NCBI GenBank assembly: GCA_964352775.1
Contig: CAYGTK010000009.1
Location: forward strand, 1-36,361
Reading direction: 5' to 3'
DNA length: 36,361 nucleotides
From: CAYGTK01 sp964352775
Lineage (GTDB): Bacteria; Bacteroidota; Bacteroidia; Chitinophagales; CAIOSU01
Position 1 is the stretch's first letter. Every line of letters starts with the position of its first letter. Below, piece after piece: positions 1 to 8,072 of the stretch. The position numbers and the translations under genes are program-made. The notes below the pieces were generated by a model. It did not search any database, was not told the DNA's origin, and saw nothing but the letters and a program-made list of their open reading frames with translations.

Positions 1-366
1 GATGTAGAATTATCAGGAGAGAACGAGTCAGAGGAATTGGAGCTAAAACTGTTAGGGGCTTCAAAATTTGATGGGAAAGTAACCCTTAAAAAATTAGACC
101 TAAATATGGATGGGGCCTGTAAAGTGAAGTTAACTGGAACAACCGATAGTTTCATAGCCGACCTAGATGGAGCGTGTAAATTAGATGCAAATAGGCTAAA
201 AAGTAGAACCTGCACTATTTCAACCGACGGAGCAAGTAAGGCCGAAGTTAACGTAAGCGAATTGTTAGATGCTTCCGCTGATGGCGCTTCAAAGATCACT
301 TACAAAGGGCAGCCAACTGTTACATCAGATATTGATGGACTTTCGTCTATAAAAGGCGTTGACTAG
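1..366 (+). CDS. GIN-domain (DUF2807-like) protein, C-terminal part; 5' end outside the window
   Basis: The reading frame is open from base 1 and stops with TAG at 364-366, so only the last 121 codons are present; the TTG at 37 is not a real start. The visible protein is a run of short beta-strand-like rungs, each carrying a DGASK or DGACK-type turn (DGACK twice, DGASK twice, then DGLSS). This pattern is characteristic of the DUF2807/'putative auto-transporter adhesin head GIN' family, common in Bacteroidota as periplasmic or surface beta-helix proteins. The role of the family is not settled. Two rungs contain Cys. A hairpin resembling a terminator follows about 75 bases downstream. The signal peptide expected for the family lies outside the window. 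Confidence 0.8.
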   Translation, partial: DVELSGENESEELELKLLGASKFDGKVTLKKLDLNMDGACKVKLTGTTDSFIADLDGACKLDANRLKSRTCTISTDGASKAEVNVSELLDASADGASKITYKGQPTVTSDIDGLSSIKGVD

Positions 367-442
367 CCTAATTAATTGAATAAATAATGGCTAAGCACTT
401 AGCTTGGCATCAATGAAATAACCTTTTCATTATCTGTAGTTG

Positions 443-476
443 GAAGCCCGAACGCGACACCCCTGCGTCGGGCTTC
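443..476 (+). terminator. Intrinsic-terminator-like hairpin between convergent genes
   Basis: A 12-bp stem (GAAGCCCG..CGC at 443-455, paired with GCGTCGGGCTTC at 465-476) has one bulged A and a 9-base loop. It sits between the plus-strand GIN protein and the minus-strand T9SS-tailed protein, whose stop codon starts at the next base. The plus-strand side is followed by TTAATTT, a weak U tract. The hairpin could serve both strands. Confidence 0.65.
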
Positions 477-869
477 TTAATTTGTCATTAAGGTAGTTCG
501 CGTAATGGTAGTGTATCCATCCGTAAGTTGAAAAAAATAACTGCCAGTTGGCAAGCGTTCACCAAAGTGGTCAGTACCATTCCACATAACTGTATATTGA
601 CCTTCCTCTAACACATCATCCACAAGAAGAGTAACCTCAACACCCAAAACATCAAACACCTTTAGTTGAACAGTTCTTGATTTAGTAAGTCTAAATGTTA
701 TTCCAGTACTTTTCTTGAAAGGATTTGGGTAGTTCTGCTCAAGATAAAGTACTGACAGTTCGCTTTTTTCCAACCCATTATCACCTTCTAAACCCAGTCT
801 GATAGTAGCGCTATTAGCACTTAAACTGGAAAAGGACAAGAATAGGAGGAGTAATATTGAGTGTTGCAT
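477..869 (-). CDS. Very small secreted protein made almost only of a T9SS sorting domain
   Basis: The 130-residue protein has an N-terminal signal peptide (hydrophobic LLLLFLSF core, cleavage near residue 20). After a linker of about 25 residues comes a C-terminal domain that begins at NYPNPF and continues through a FlgD-Ig-like beta sandwich (VFDVLGVEV, LPTGSYFF). That is the layout of T9SS type A sorting domains, which direct export across the outer membrane and are removed or used for surface attachment. Here almost no passenger is left. It may be a remnant of a larger cargo, a genuine mini-cargo, or a decoy for the sorting machinery. No coupled neighbour exists: the acylphosphatase gene upstream is divergent. 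Confidence 0.75.
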   Translation of the reverse strand: MQHSILLLLFLSFSSLSANSATIRLGLEGDNGLEKSELSVLYLEQNYPNPFKKSTGITFRLTKSRTVQLKVFDVLGVEVTLLVDDVLEEGQYTVMWNGTDHFGERLPTGSYFFQLTDGYTTITRTTLMTN

Positions 870-929
870 AATAGTGGTTTTGCATGCAATACTACTATAT
901 TCGCCGTCTCACTATTATCAACGTTAGTT

Positions 930-945
930 AACCTTTGTTAAGGTT
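930..945. promoter_or_regulatory. Inverted repeat AACCTT-TGTT-AAGGTT in a divergent promoter region
   Basis: A perfect 6-bp inverted repeat with a 4-base spacer lies 13 bases before the acyP ATG, in the 88-bp gap between divergent genes. It overlaps a direct repeat of TTTGTTAAG (934-942 and 944-952). It could be an operator or part of a promoter. TTTG elements are present, but the spacing to TA is one base longer than the TAnnTTTG consensus of Bacteroidota. Role inferred only. Confidence 0.3.
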
Positions 946-957
946 TGTTAAGCAGCT

Positions 958-1248
958 ATGGCAATGAAACAATATAATCTACGGGTATTCGGAAAAGTAC
1001 AAGGTGTTTGGTTCAGAGCCAATACCATGAAAAAAGCACAGGAGCTAGGGCTTACTGGCTTTGTTCGCAACGATGACGATGGAACTGTTTACATTGAAGC
1101 TGCTGGAGAAAAAGAGCTACTAGAAAAGCTAGCGTACTGGTGTCTTCAAGGCCCCGAAGAAGCAAAAGTAGAGCGAGTAGAGTTTGAAGAGACTAAAGCA
1201 AAACGCTTCAGTGGTTTCACTATACTAGGAGAAGACGACGAGGATTAA
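958..1248 (+). CDS. acyP: Acylphosphatase
   Basis: This 96-residue protein has the usual acylphosphatase length (about 90-100). It carries both family signatures: GKVQGVWFR at residues 12-20 with the phosphate-binding Arg20, and GFVRNDDDGTV at 34-44 with the catalytic Asn38. The enzyme hydrolyses carboxyl-phosphate bonds in small molecules such as acetyl- or carbamoyl-phosphate in the cytoplasm. A second ATG at codon 3 (964) could also be the start; neither has a clear Shine-Dalgarno sequence. The acidic GEDDED tail is slightly longer than in many homologues. The gene stands alone, divergent from a T9SS-tailed gene and convergent with rho 43 bases downstream. Confidence 0.93.
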   Translation: MAMKQYNLRVFGKVQGVWFRANTMKKAQELGLTGFVRNDDDGTVYIEAAGEKELLEKLAYWCLQGPEEAKVERVEFEETKAKRFSGFTILGEDDED

Positions 1249-1291
1249 GCAACTAACTTACTATTTCCCTCATTCGTTTTACAATCTAATA

Positions 1292-3082
1292 CTATCCATT
1301 CATTGAGATAAGGAATTCTTCGTTAGACTTAGTTCCACGCATATTCTGAAGCAACATATTCATTGCTTCTTCTGTATTCATATCAGCCAAGTGCTTCCTT
1401 AAGATCCACATCTTCTGCAAGATATCTCTGTCTAATAACAGATCTTCTCTACGTGTACTTGATGCAGTAACATCAATAGCAGGGTAAATACGTCTGTTTG
1501 ATAAGCGACGATCTAATTGTAACTCCATATTGCCCGTTCCTTTGAATTCTTCAAAGATCACTTCATCCATTTTACTACCAGTATCAGTCAATGCAGTTGC
1601 TAATATGGTTAATGAACCACCATTCTCTATATTTCTAGCCGCACCAAAGAATTTCTTTGGTTTGTGTAACGCATTCGCTTCCACACCACCAGATAATACT
1701 TTACCAGATGCAGGAGCTACGGTATTATGAGCACGTGCCAATCTTGTAATAGAATCCAATAAGATAACCACATCATGACCACACTCTACTAGTCGCTTAG
1801 CTTTAGCTAGTGCTATCTGCGAAACTTTCACGTGTCTGTCCGCCTGCTCATCAAAGGTTGATGCCAATACTTCAGCATTTACGCTACGCTCCATATCGGT
1901 AACCTCTTCTGGTCGCTCATCTATCAATAAGATGATCAAATAGGCCTCAGGGTGATTCGCAGCAATAGCGTTGGCTACTGCTTTAAGCAAAACAGTTTTA
2001 CCTGTTTTTGGCTGTGCCACTATCAAGCCCCTCTGCCCTTTACCAATTGGTGTAAACAGGTCCATAATGCGAGTTGAATAATCTTTCGCTTCAGGATCAA
2101 AAAGATTGAATTTAGTTTGCGGGAAAAGTGGTGTTAAATAATCAAAAGGAATACGGTCACGTATTTCTTCTGGTAGTTTACCATTTATCCTAGATACTTT
2201 AAGTAGTGCAAAATATTTCTCGCCTTCTTTCGGTGGGCGAATATGTCCTTCTACAGTATCCCCAGTTTTCAGACCAAATAACTTGATCTGCGATGGCGAC
2301 ACATATACGTCATCTGGTGACGATAGGTAATGGTAATCCGCCGAACGAAGGAATCCATAGCCATCAGGCATCATTTCTAATACCCCTTCTCCTGGTATTG
2401 CACCATCAAATTCGATGTGAAACACCTCGTCTCTGAACATTCGCTTTTTCTGCTGCGGTGGGTGTTGCTGACGGCCACTATTATTGTCATTAGACCGACT
2501 ATCATTCGATCTGTTATCGTTAGATCGCGGCTGCCTTCCAGCAGCATTACTTTGTCCACCTTCACCTCGTGATCTGTCATCACCTTTCGACTTGTCATCA
2601 CCCTTATCATCTTTCTTGGGTTGGTGCTGACGCTTATCTTGGTCTCTGTCTTTATTATCCTTATGTCTACGGTCTTTATTCTCGTCAGACCTTGGTTCTT
2701 GCTTTTTCTCTTGAGGCTTGTTATCCCTATCCTCTGATCTTTTATCGTTTTGCCTTTTAGGTCTATCAGCATCCGTTTTACGAGAACGCTCATTTCTATC
2801 TCTATTAGGACTTTCCTTTCTTTCTTCTGGCTTACTCCTTTTGTCTTCTGGTTTAGATCTTGGAGCAGGAGCTTTCGGATTGGGTGGAGCAATTTTCTTT
2901 TCTGGAGCTGCAACAGTACCTTCCACAGCCTTCATTTTATCAGGGTTCTCTGCCTGAAAATCGAGTAGCTTATAAATCAATTCTTGCTTGTTCAATTTCT
3001 TGTAGCCAGAGATATCTAGCTTTTCTGCAAGTTCTTTAAGCGCAGGAACGACCATGTCGTTCAATTGCAAAATGTCGTACAT
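1292..3082 (-). CDS. rho: Transcription termination factor Rho with a long charged insertion
   Basis: The 596-residue protein is much longer than E. coli Rho (419). Residues 1-50 form the Rho N-terminal helical domain. Residues about 55-215 are a low-complexity insertion of Lys, Arg, Asp, Asn, Pro and Gln. Residues about 217-300 are the OB-fold RNA-binding domain (GYGFLRS at 241-247), and 330-596 the hexameric ATPase. The Walker A motif is QPKTGKT (357-363), Walker B ends at Asp443 (VVILLD), and the Q- and R-loop regions (SGGVEANAL, GTGNMELQLDRR) are intact. Rho loads on unstructured RNA and uses ATP to end transcription. Bacteroidota Rho proteins are known to carry such disordered insertions, which affect RNA binding and condensate formation in some species. 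The gene is monocistronic, divergent from serS across 258 bases. Confidence 0.97.
   Translation of the reverse strand: MYDILQLNDMVVPALKELAEKLDISGYKKLNKQELIYKLLDFQAENPDKMKAVEGTVAAPEKKIAPPNPKAPAPRSKPEDKRSKPEERKESPNRDRNERSRKTDADRPKRQNDKRSEDRDNKPQEKKQEPRSDENKDRRHKDNKDRDQDKRQHQPKKDDKGDDKSKGDDRSRGEGGQSNAAGRQPRSNDNRSNDSRSNDNNSGRQQHPPQQKKRMFRDEVFHIEFDGAIPGEGVLEMMPDGYGFLRSADYHYLSSPDDVYVSPSQIKLFGLKTGDTVEGHIRPPKEGEKYFALLKVSRINGKLPEEIRDRIPFDYLTPLFPQTKFNLFDPEAKDYSTRIMDLFTPIGKGQRGLIVAQPKTGKTVLLKAVANAIAANHPEAYLIILLIDERPEEVTDMERSVNAEVLASTFDEQADRHVKVSQIALAKAKRLVECGHDVVILLDSITRLARAHNTVAPASGKVLSGGVEANALHKPKKFFGAARNIENGGSLTILATALTDTGSKMDEVIFEEFKGTGNMELQLDRRLSNRRIYPAIDVTASSTRREDLLLDRDILQKMWILRKHLADMNTEEAMNMLLQNMRGTKSNEEFLISMNG
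2483..2527 (-). repeat. Three in-frame 15-bp repeats inside rho (RSNDx)
   Basis: Residues 186-200 of Rho read RSNDN, RSNDS, RSNDN, encoded by three imperfect 15-bp units. The repeat lies at the C-terminal end of the charged insertion. Because the unit is a multiple of three, gain or loss would change the linker length without shifting the frame. Confidence 0.7.
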
Positions 3083-3314
3083 AAATATATGTTGAGAGTG
3101 TGTCTTAGAATTAAGATGGATAACCGTTATCCAAGTACCTTTAGTAGGTTAGTGTTAAAATAGAGTGGAACGAAATTAGGGTTGTACAAATTAGCTTTAA
3201 CTTCTAACCCTTTAATTCATTGCAATATTACGCAAAGTTTCACCATCATCAAATTTTTCGTCTTTTTTCAAGTACATACACCCGTATACGGTAAGTAAGT
3301 GCCCAACAGATATT

Positions 3315-3322
3315 TATCTTTG
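3315..3322 (+). promoter_or_regulatory. Bacteroidota-type -7 box for serS
   Basis: TATCTTTG matches the TAnnTTTG -7 consensus used by the primary sigma factor of Bacteroidota. The likely start of transcription falls a few bases downstream, leaving a leader of about 13 bases before the ATG at 3341. No convincing -33 element is seen. The position argues against the upstream GTG at 3299 being the start of serS. Confidence 0.5.
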
Positions 3323-3340
3323 CAACAAACTAACAGGGTA

Positions 3341-4615
3341 ATGCTGCAAATCAGTTTCATAGAAAACAACAAAGCGGAAGTAATTTCTGGTCTAAAGAAA
3401 AAAGGCTTTAAAGAGATTCATCTAGTAGATAAAGCTCTAGAAATCAATGAACGAAGAAAGCGATTGAAATTTGATTTCGACGAAAAACAGGCGGAACAAA
3501 ATCGAATTTCAAAGTCAATAGGCGACCTATTTAAAGCAGGTAAACAAGATGAGGCTAAGGAACTTAGAGAGTCGTCTGTTGAACTAAAGGGAAAAACACA
3601 GGCATTAGAAGAAGAACTAAAACACGTAAGACAAGAAATAGAGGACGTATTGGTAAGCATACCAAATCTACCTCATGCAAATGTACCTGAAGGCAGAACA
3701 CCTGAAGACAATGTGGAAGTTCGTACAAACGGAAAAGCAGAACCCCTAGGTGAAAATGTAAAACCACACTGGGACCTTATTCAGGAGTATGGGCTATTAG
3801 ATATGGAACTTGGAGTGAAAATTACTGGCGCAGGCTTTCCCGTTTACCTTGGTAAAGGAGCTAAGCTTCAGCGTGCATTGATCAGCTTCTTTTTAGATAG
3901 GGCCGAGGCTGCTGGCTTCAATGAAGTAATACCACCCTACTTAGTTAATGAAGAAACTGCATTTGGCACAGGGCAATTACCTGATAAAGAAGGACAGATG
4001 TACGAAATGAAGCAGGAAAAATATTACTTAATACCAACTGCGGAAGTGCCTCTTACCAATATTTACAGAGATGTGATATTAAATGAAGATGACCTTCCTA
4101 AGAAGGTTTCAGCCCACAGCCCCTGTTTCCGACGTGAAGCAGGCTCTTATGGTAAAGATGTACGCGGACTAAATAGAGTTCATCAATTTGATAAAGTAGA
4201 AATAGTACAGTTGGTTCATCCTGAAAAATCCTATGATGTAATAGAAGACATGGTTGCCCATGTAGAGGGTCTTTTGAAAGACTTAGGGTTACCCTATAGA
4301 GTTTTAGCTTTGTGCGGTGGTGATATGAGCTTTACTTCCGCATTAACCTACGATCTAGAAGTATATTCAGCTGCACAAGAACGATGGCTAGAAGTAAGTT
4401 CTGTTTCAAATTTCGAGACTTACCAAAGCAATAGGATGAAGATTCGATTTCGAGGTACTGACAAGAAGCCCAAGTTGGTTCACACATTAAATGGAAGCGC
4501 TTTAGCTTTGCCTAGAATAATGGCTGCGTTATTAGAGAATAATCAGTCGGAAGAAGGTATAGCAATACCCGAAGTATTACATAAGTATACCGGGTTCACC
4601 TCCATTACTAAATAG
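3341..4615 (+). CDS. serS: Seryl-tRNA synthetase
   Basis: The 424-residue protein is a normal-length class II seryl-tRNA synthetase that charges tRNA-Ser in the cytoplasm. The N-terminal arm is a long antiparallel coiled coil (charged helices up to about residue 110). The catalytic domain shows motif 2 (FRREAGSYGKDVRGLNRVHQF, split here as FRREAGSYG and LNRVHQF) and motif 3 (GSALALPRIMAALLE). I chose the ATG at 3341 because family members start at the equivalent MLQxxFI sequence and because a -7 box lies at 3315-3322. The in-frame GTG at 3299 would add 14 unusual residues and precede the promoter. The stop is only 3 bases from the stop of the convergent amt gene. Confidence 0.97.
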   Translation: MLQISFIENNKAEVISGLKKKGFKEIHLVDKALEINERRKRLKFDFDEKQAEQNRISKSIGDLFKAGKQDEAKELRESSVELKGKTQALEEELKHVRQEIEDVLVSIPNLPHANVPEGRTPEDNVEVRTNGKAEPLGENVKPHWDLIQEYGLLDMELGVKITGAGFPVYLGKGAKLQRALISFFLDRAEAAGFNEVIPPYLVNEETAFGTGQLPDKEGQMYEMKQEKYYLIPTAEVPLTNIYRDVILNEDDLPKKVSAHSPCFRREAGSYGKDVRGLNRVHQFDKVEIVQLVHPEKSYDVIEDMVAHVEGLLKDLGLPYRVLALCGGDMSFTSALTYDLEVYSAAQERWLEVSSVSNFETYQSNRMKIRFRGTDKKPKLVHTLNGSALALPRIMAALLENNQSEEGIAIPEVLHKYTGFTSITK

Positions 4616-4618
4616 CCT

Positions 4619-5848
4619 TTACTTCTGGATAGAAAAATCAGGATAAGCACTCATGCTATGCTCCGCGATATCTAAGCCTATCAATTCATCCTTTTCTGAT
4701 ACCCGCAAGCCAATTGAGCGTTTGAGTGCGTATAGTACAATGAATGCGAAAGTCATGGAGAACAATCCTACAGATCCAATGCCTATAAGTTGGCTGATGA
4801 CTTGAGCAAAACCTGCTTTTGCTCCCAAAAGACCAACTGCCAATGTTCCCCATATTCCACATACTAGGTGGACTGATATAGCACCTACTGGGTCATCTAC
4901 ATTTAGCCTATCAAAAAATACTACGGCAAACACCACAAAAAGACCTCCTATAAACCCTATAATACATGCGGCTGAAGGGCTCATCAGGTCTGCACCAGCA
5001 GTTATACTTACTAGGCCACCAAGAATACCATTTAACACCATAGTCAGATCAGAGACCTTAAATAGAGAATATGAAGCAATAAATGCTCCAATAGCTCCTG
5101 AAGCTGCTGCTAGAGAAGTGGTTACAAATACAAGCGATACTGTTCCCGGATTAGCAGAAAGTACTGACCCACCATTGAACCCGAACCAACCGAACCATAA
5201 CAAGAAAACCCCAAACACAGCAAAGGGTATATTGTGCCCTGGTAGAGGCACTATTTTACCATCTACATACTTACCAATGCGAGGCCCTAGTAATATTGCG
5301 GCTATTAAAGCACCCCATCCACCAACGGAATGTACTATGGTTGAGCCCGCAAAATCATAGAACGGCACTTCCATTTTATCTAAAAATCCACCACCCCATT
5401 TCCACATACCCACGATGGGATAACAGATAGAAACAAAGAGAAAGGAAAAGATCAAAAAACTAGGAAGTTTTATACGCTCGGCTACGGCACCCGAAACTAT
5501 AGTAGCTGCGGTTGCGGCAAACATGCCTTGAAAAATGAAGTCCGTCCAGTAAGTAAAATCGTTATAGTCATCTGTTAATCCTGCTTCTGGCATCATTAGC
5601 CCGATGCTTGAGAAACCAAAAAAACCTCCTGAATATGCTTCACCTGGGTACATAATGCTAAAGCCGACGAAGGCATAACTTAATAATCCAACACATACTA
5701 TCATTGTGTTTTTAAAGAGAATATTAACTGTGTTCTTTGAACGTGTGAGTCCTGCCTCAAGCGATGCAAAGCCCAAGTGCATAATGAACACCAATATGGT
5801 GGCTATCATTAGCCATAAATTATTTACCGTAAACGTAATTTCTTCCAT
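4619..5848 (-). CDS. amt: Ammonium transporter (Amt/MEP/Rh family)
   Basis: The 409-residue, multi-span inner-membrane channel has about 11 expected segments. It keeps the Amt signature around DFAGSTIVHSVGG (Asp165, His173) and the second pore histidine in AISVHLVCGIWG (His327), the twin-His pair that conducts NH3/NH4+. There is no cleavable signal peptide: TM1 begins at about residue 10. The C-terminal cytoplasmic tail (GLRVSEKDELIGLDIAEH) contains the conserved segment that PII proteins contact. The gene lies 21 bases downstream of glnK in the same operon, so uptake should be blocked by PII under nitrogen excess. Its 3' end nearly touches that of serS. Confidence 0.96.
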   Translation of the reverse strand: MEEITFTVNNLWLMIATILVFIMHLGFASLEAGLTRSKNTVNILFKNTMIVCVGLLSYAFVGFSIMYPGEAYSGGFFGFSSIGLMMPEAGLTDDYNDFTYWTDFIFQGMFAATAATIVSGAVAERIKLPSFLIFSFLFVSICYPIVGMWKWGGGFLDKMEVPFYDFAGSTIVHSVGGWGALIAAILLGPRIGKYVDGKIVPLPGHNIPFAVFGVFLLWFGWFGFNGGSVLSANPGTVSLVFVTTSLAAASGAIGAFIASYSLFKVSDLTMVLNGILGGLVSITAGADLMSPSAACIIGFIGGLFVVFAVVFFDRLNVDDPVGAISVHLVCGIWGTLAVGLLGAKAGFAQVISQLIGIGSVGLFSMTFAFIVLYALKRSIGLRVSEKDELIGLDIAEHSMSAYPDFSIQK

Positions 5849-5869
5849 TTCGTAGTTATGCTTTTTGCT

Positions 5870-6208
5870 TTATACTGCGTCGTTCCCAACCTTTTTAGTT
5901 CTAATACTGGTGGCCATTTCAATATTTGACAGGAAGATCTTTCCATCTCCCATATCCCCAGTATGCGCTGCCTCCTGAATACATGTTATTACCTCATCGG
6001 CCTTTTCTGGGGGTATTACTATCTCTAGCTTCATTCTAGCAATATATCCTACATCATAAACTGCACCACGATAATGAACTTCTGTCCCTCGCTGATGCCC
6101 GAAACCTTTCACTTCAAAAAAGGTGAAAAAATTGACCCCAATATCTGCCAACGACTCTCTCACTTTATCAAATCGTGACGACCTAATTATTGCCTCAACC
6201 TTTTTCAT
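5870..6208 (-). CDS. glnK: PII nitrogen regulatory protein (GlnK/GlnB type)
   Basis: The 112-residue protein has the standard PII length and organisation. The T-loop (KGFGHQRG...YRGAVY, residues 34-51) ends with Tyr51, the residue uridylylated in proteobacterial PII. The B-loop TGDMGDGKIF (83-92) and the C-loop are present for ATP/ADP and 2-oxoglutarate binding. The T-loop differs from the E. coli form (HQRGTEVHYRGAVYDVGY), as is common in Amt-linked PII proteins of Bacteroidota. As the first gene of the glnK-amt pair, it most likely binds Amt directly at the membrane to close the channel. Whether Tyr51 is modified here is unknown. The 244-base gap upstream is shared with a divergent gene and probably holds the nitrogen-responsive promoter. 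Confidence 0.94.
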   Translation of the reverse strand: MKKVEAIIRSSRFDKVRESLADIGVNFFTFFEVKGFGHQRGTEVHYRGAVYDVGYIARMKLEIVIPPEKADEVITCIQEAAHTGDMGDGKIFLSNIEMATSIRTKKVGNDAV

Positions 6209-6452
6209 TATAGTTTATAATTTTCAACATGTGAATATTACAGGCGAAAAATCACCTCACCCCGCAATAATAAGGTTTGAAAACTAAATTATTACGAATA
6301 AACACATCTTATTACTAAATTTCATCGTCCATATTTGCATTAAACCACATTGAAGACTTAAGATACTAGCGTCGAAAAAGAGTGCTGCCAGATCAGACTT
6401 GCTATAAAGCCTCTGTTTTGAGTATTATTGTGGAAATAATGTTAATAAATTT

Positions 6453-7214
6453 ATGTTCTCCAGGGCGACTCTACTTCTTGTTCTTTCAACCATCTCATTT
6501 ACGGTGTTTTCGCAAACTGTTATCAAAACACCCGCAGAACTTCTTGCAGAAAATAGAGGGAAGCTTTTACAGATCCGAGAGCAGTTATTAAACAATCAAA
6601 CTGAACTACTAAAGAATCAAGAGGCGATGCTTGAAGCAATGGAGGAGGAATTCAACCAAAGGATACTTCTTTTTGAAAACATGATCTACCTAAAAGAAAA
6701 CTTTGGATATGAAGACGGAGACTACATTATATATGTAAATGCTTCTCAACAAAAACTCTACCTTGTTAAAGGCTACACTATCGAAAAGACTTACAGCATT
6801 TCAACTGGAAAAAATGGAGTTGGTAATATTGAAGACTCAGAGATGACTCCTGAAGGAGTACATTACATAAGAACTAAAATTGGGGACAGTGTCAATTTTG
6901 GAACAATATTCGAAGGAGCTAAGAAAACCGACAAAGAGGCTGAGGTAATTCTGGAAGCAGAAGATTCAGAAGATGACTATGTAACATCTCGTATACTTTG
7001 GTTAGATGGAAAAGAAGACGATAAGAATAATGGTGGCATGGTAGACTCCTACGATAGAAGGATATACATCCACGGTACGCATGAAGAAGGATTGATAGGC
7101 CAGCCAGTATCTCATGGCTGTATAAGAATGCTTAATAAAGATGTAATAGAACTATTTGATTTGGTGGATGAAGGCACCCTAGTGGTTATAGGCAATAGCC
7201 TGTCTATCAACTGA
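6453..7214 (+). CDS. L,D-transpeptidase (YkuD domain), periplasmic
   Basis: The 253-residue protein starts with a signal peptide (ATLLLVLSTISFTVFSQ, cleavage near 20). A Gln/Glu-rich predicted coiled coil follows (about 28-75), then a YkuD catalytic domain (about 90-248). The active-site block is clear: IYIHGTH with His207 and SHGCIRM with His221 and nucleophile Cys223. Such enzymes form 3-3 peptidoglycan cross-links or attach proteins to peptidoglycan. The coiled coil may position or oligomerise the enzyme. An acidic insertion (about 158-175) precedes the active site. The ATG at 6453 gives a good signal peptide. The DUF1295 gene follows after 35 bases on the same strand and may be cotranscribed. 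Confidence 0.92.
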   Translation: MFSRATLLLVLSTISFTVFSQTVIKTPAELLAENRGKLLQIREQLLNNQTELLKNQEAMLEAMEEEFNQRILLFENMIYLKENFGYEDGDYIIYVNASQQKLYLVKGYTIEKTYSISTGKNGVGNIEDSEMTPEGVHYIRTKIGDSVNFGTIFEGAKKTDKEAEVILEAEDSEDDYVTSRILWLDGKEDDKNNGGMVDSYDRRIYIHGTHEEGLIGQPVSHGCIRMLNKDVIELFDLVDEGTLVVIGNSLSIN

Positions 7215-7249
7215 TCAAAACAATTTCTATTAATTAGGGTTGCTTTTAC

Positions 7250-8023
7250 ATGGCAACGTATTTTCTAGTTTCAGCAGCAGTTATTTTTTGCTTTATGGTT
7301 GTGATGTTTCTTATTGCTCAGGCAGTTAAGGATAATAGCATTGTAGATATTGGTTGGGGTATTGGTTTTATCCTAGTGGCATTGGCTACACTCATTTATA
7401 ACGGCAGTTTTTTACCCCGACAAGTATTAACAACTACCCTAGTAGCCCTTTGGGGAATCCGCTTAGCTGGCTATATTGGCAAGCGTAATATCGGCAAGCC
7501 CGAAGATTATAGATACCGCCAATGGAGAGAAAAATGGGGTAAATGGGTGGTGATAAGAGCCTTTTTTCAAGTTTTTATGCTTCAGGGGATCATTATGTTC
7601 ATTGTCACTTTACCCATTGTAGTGGTAAACTCTAGTGCTGGGAACCCACAACTTGACATTCTAGCCTATATAGGTCTAGCTCTATGGGTCATCGGGTTCT
7701 ATTTTGAAGCAGTTGGCGACTACCAAAAATCGCAATTCAAACAAGACTCAGCCAATGAGGGCAAGATCATGCAAAGCGGTTTATGGGCTTACACTCGGCA
7801 TCCAAACTATTTTGGAGAAGCAGTAATGTGGTGGGCAATATTCATCATAGCCATCCCCTCAGGCTATTGGTATATCTCTCTTATCGGGCCACTTGTAATA
7901 CACTTCTTCTTGGTATATGTTTCTGGAGTTGCTATGCTAGAACGAAAATATGATGAAGATTCTCGGTATGATGACTACAAAAAAAGGACAAACGCCTTCT
8001 TTCCATGGTTTCCTAAAAGCTGA
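7250..8023 (+). CDS. DUF1295 family integral membrane protein (steroid 5-alpha-reductase C-terminal-like)
   Basis: The 257-residue protein has about six to seven hydrophobic segments. The diagnostic C-terminal block is YTRHPNYFGEAVMWW (about residues 181-195), followed by an ERKY..DDYKKRTNAFFPWFP ending. This pattern places it in the DUF1295 family, related to steroid 5-alpha reductases and isoprenylcysteine methyltransferases, where the RHPNYFGE motif binds NADPH or a cofactor. The bacterial substrate is unknown. It could act on a lipid or isoprenoid in the inner membrane. The upstream L,D-transpeptidase may share its transcript. Confidence 0.88.
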   Translation: MATYFLVSAAVIFCFMVVMFLIAQAVKDNSIVDIGWGIGFILVALATLIYNGSFLPRQVLTTTLVALWGIRLAGYIGKRNIGKPEDYRYRQWREKWGKWVVIRAFFQVFMLQGIIMFIVTLPIVVVNSSAGNPQLDILAYIGLALWVIGFYFEAVGDYQKSQFKQDSANEGKIMQSGLWAYTRHPNYFGEAVMWWAIFIIAIPSGYWYISLIGPLVIHFFLVYVSGVAMLERKYDEDSRYDDYKKRTNAFFPWFPKS

Positions 8024-8072
8024 CCTTTTCTTCAACACACCAATTGCCTTAACTTAGTGGAAACATTCAGTT

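Noticed and set aside
2377..2913. A 178-codon frame on the minus strand inside rho, in another phase
   Set aside because: It lies entirely within the low-complexity insertion of rho, where repeated Lys/Arg/Asp codons keep the other frames open. It has no recognisable domain, and rho itself is intact, so no frameshift is needed.
3083..3314. Possible extra gene or RNA between rho and serS
   Set aside because: No frame of useful length with a recognisable start or fold, and no clear hairpin with a T tract; it reads as promoter and leader sequence.
3299..3340. GTG start that would extend SerRS by 14 residues
   Set aside because: The extension precedes the likely -7 box (3315-3322) and the family normally begins at the ATG equivalent to 3341.
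6209..6452. Possible tRNA or small RNA in the longest early gap
   Set aside because: No cloverleaf or terminator-ended hairpin was found; the region is best read as a divergent promoter region for glnK and the L,D-transpeptidase.
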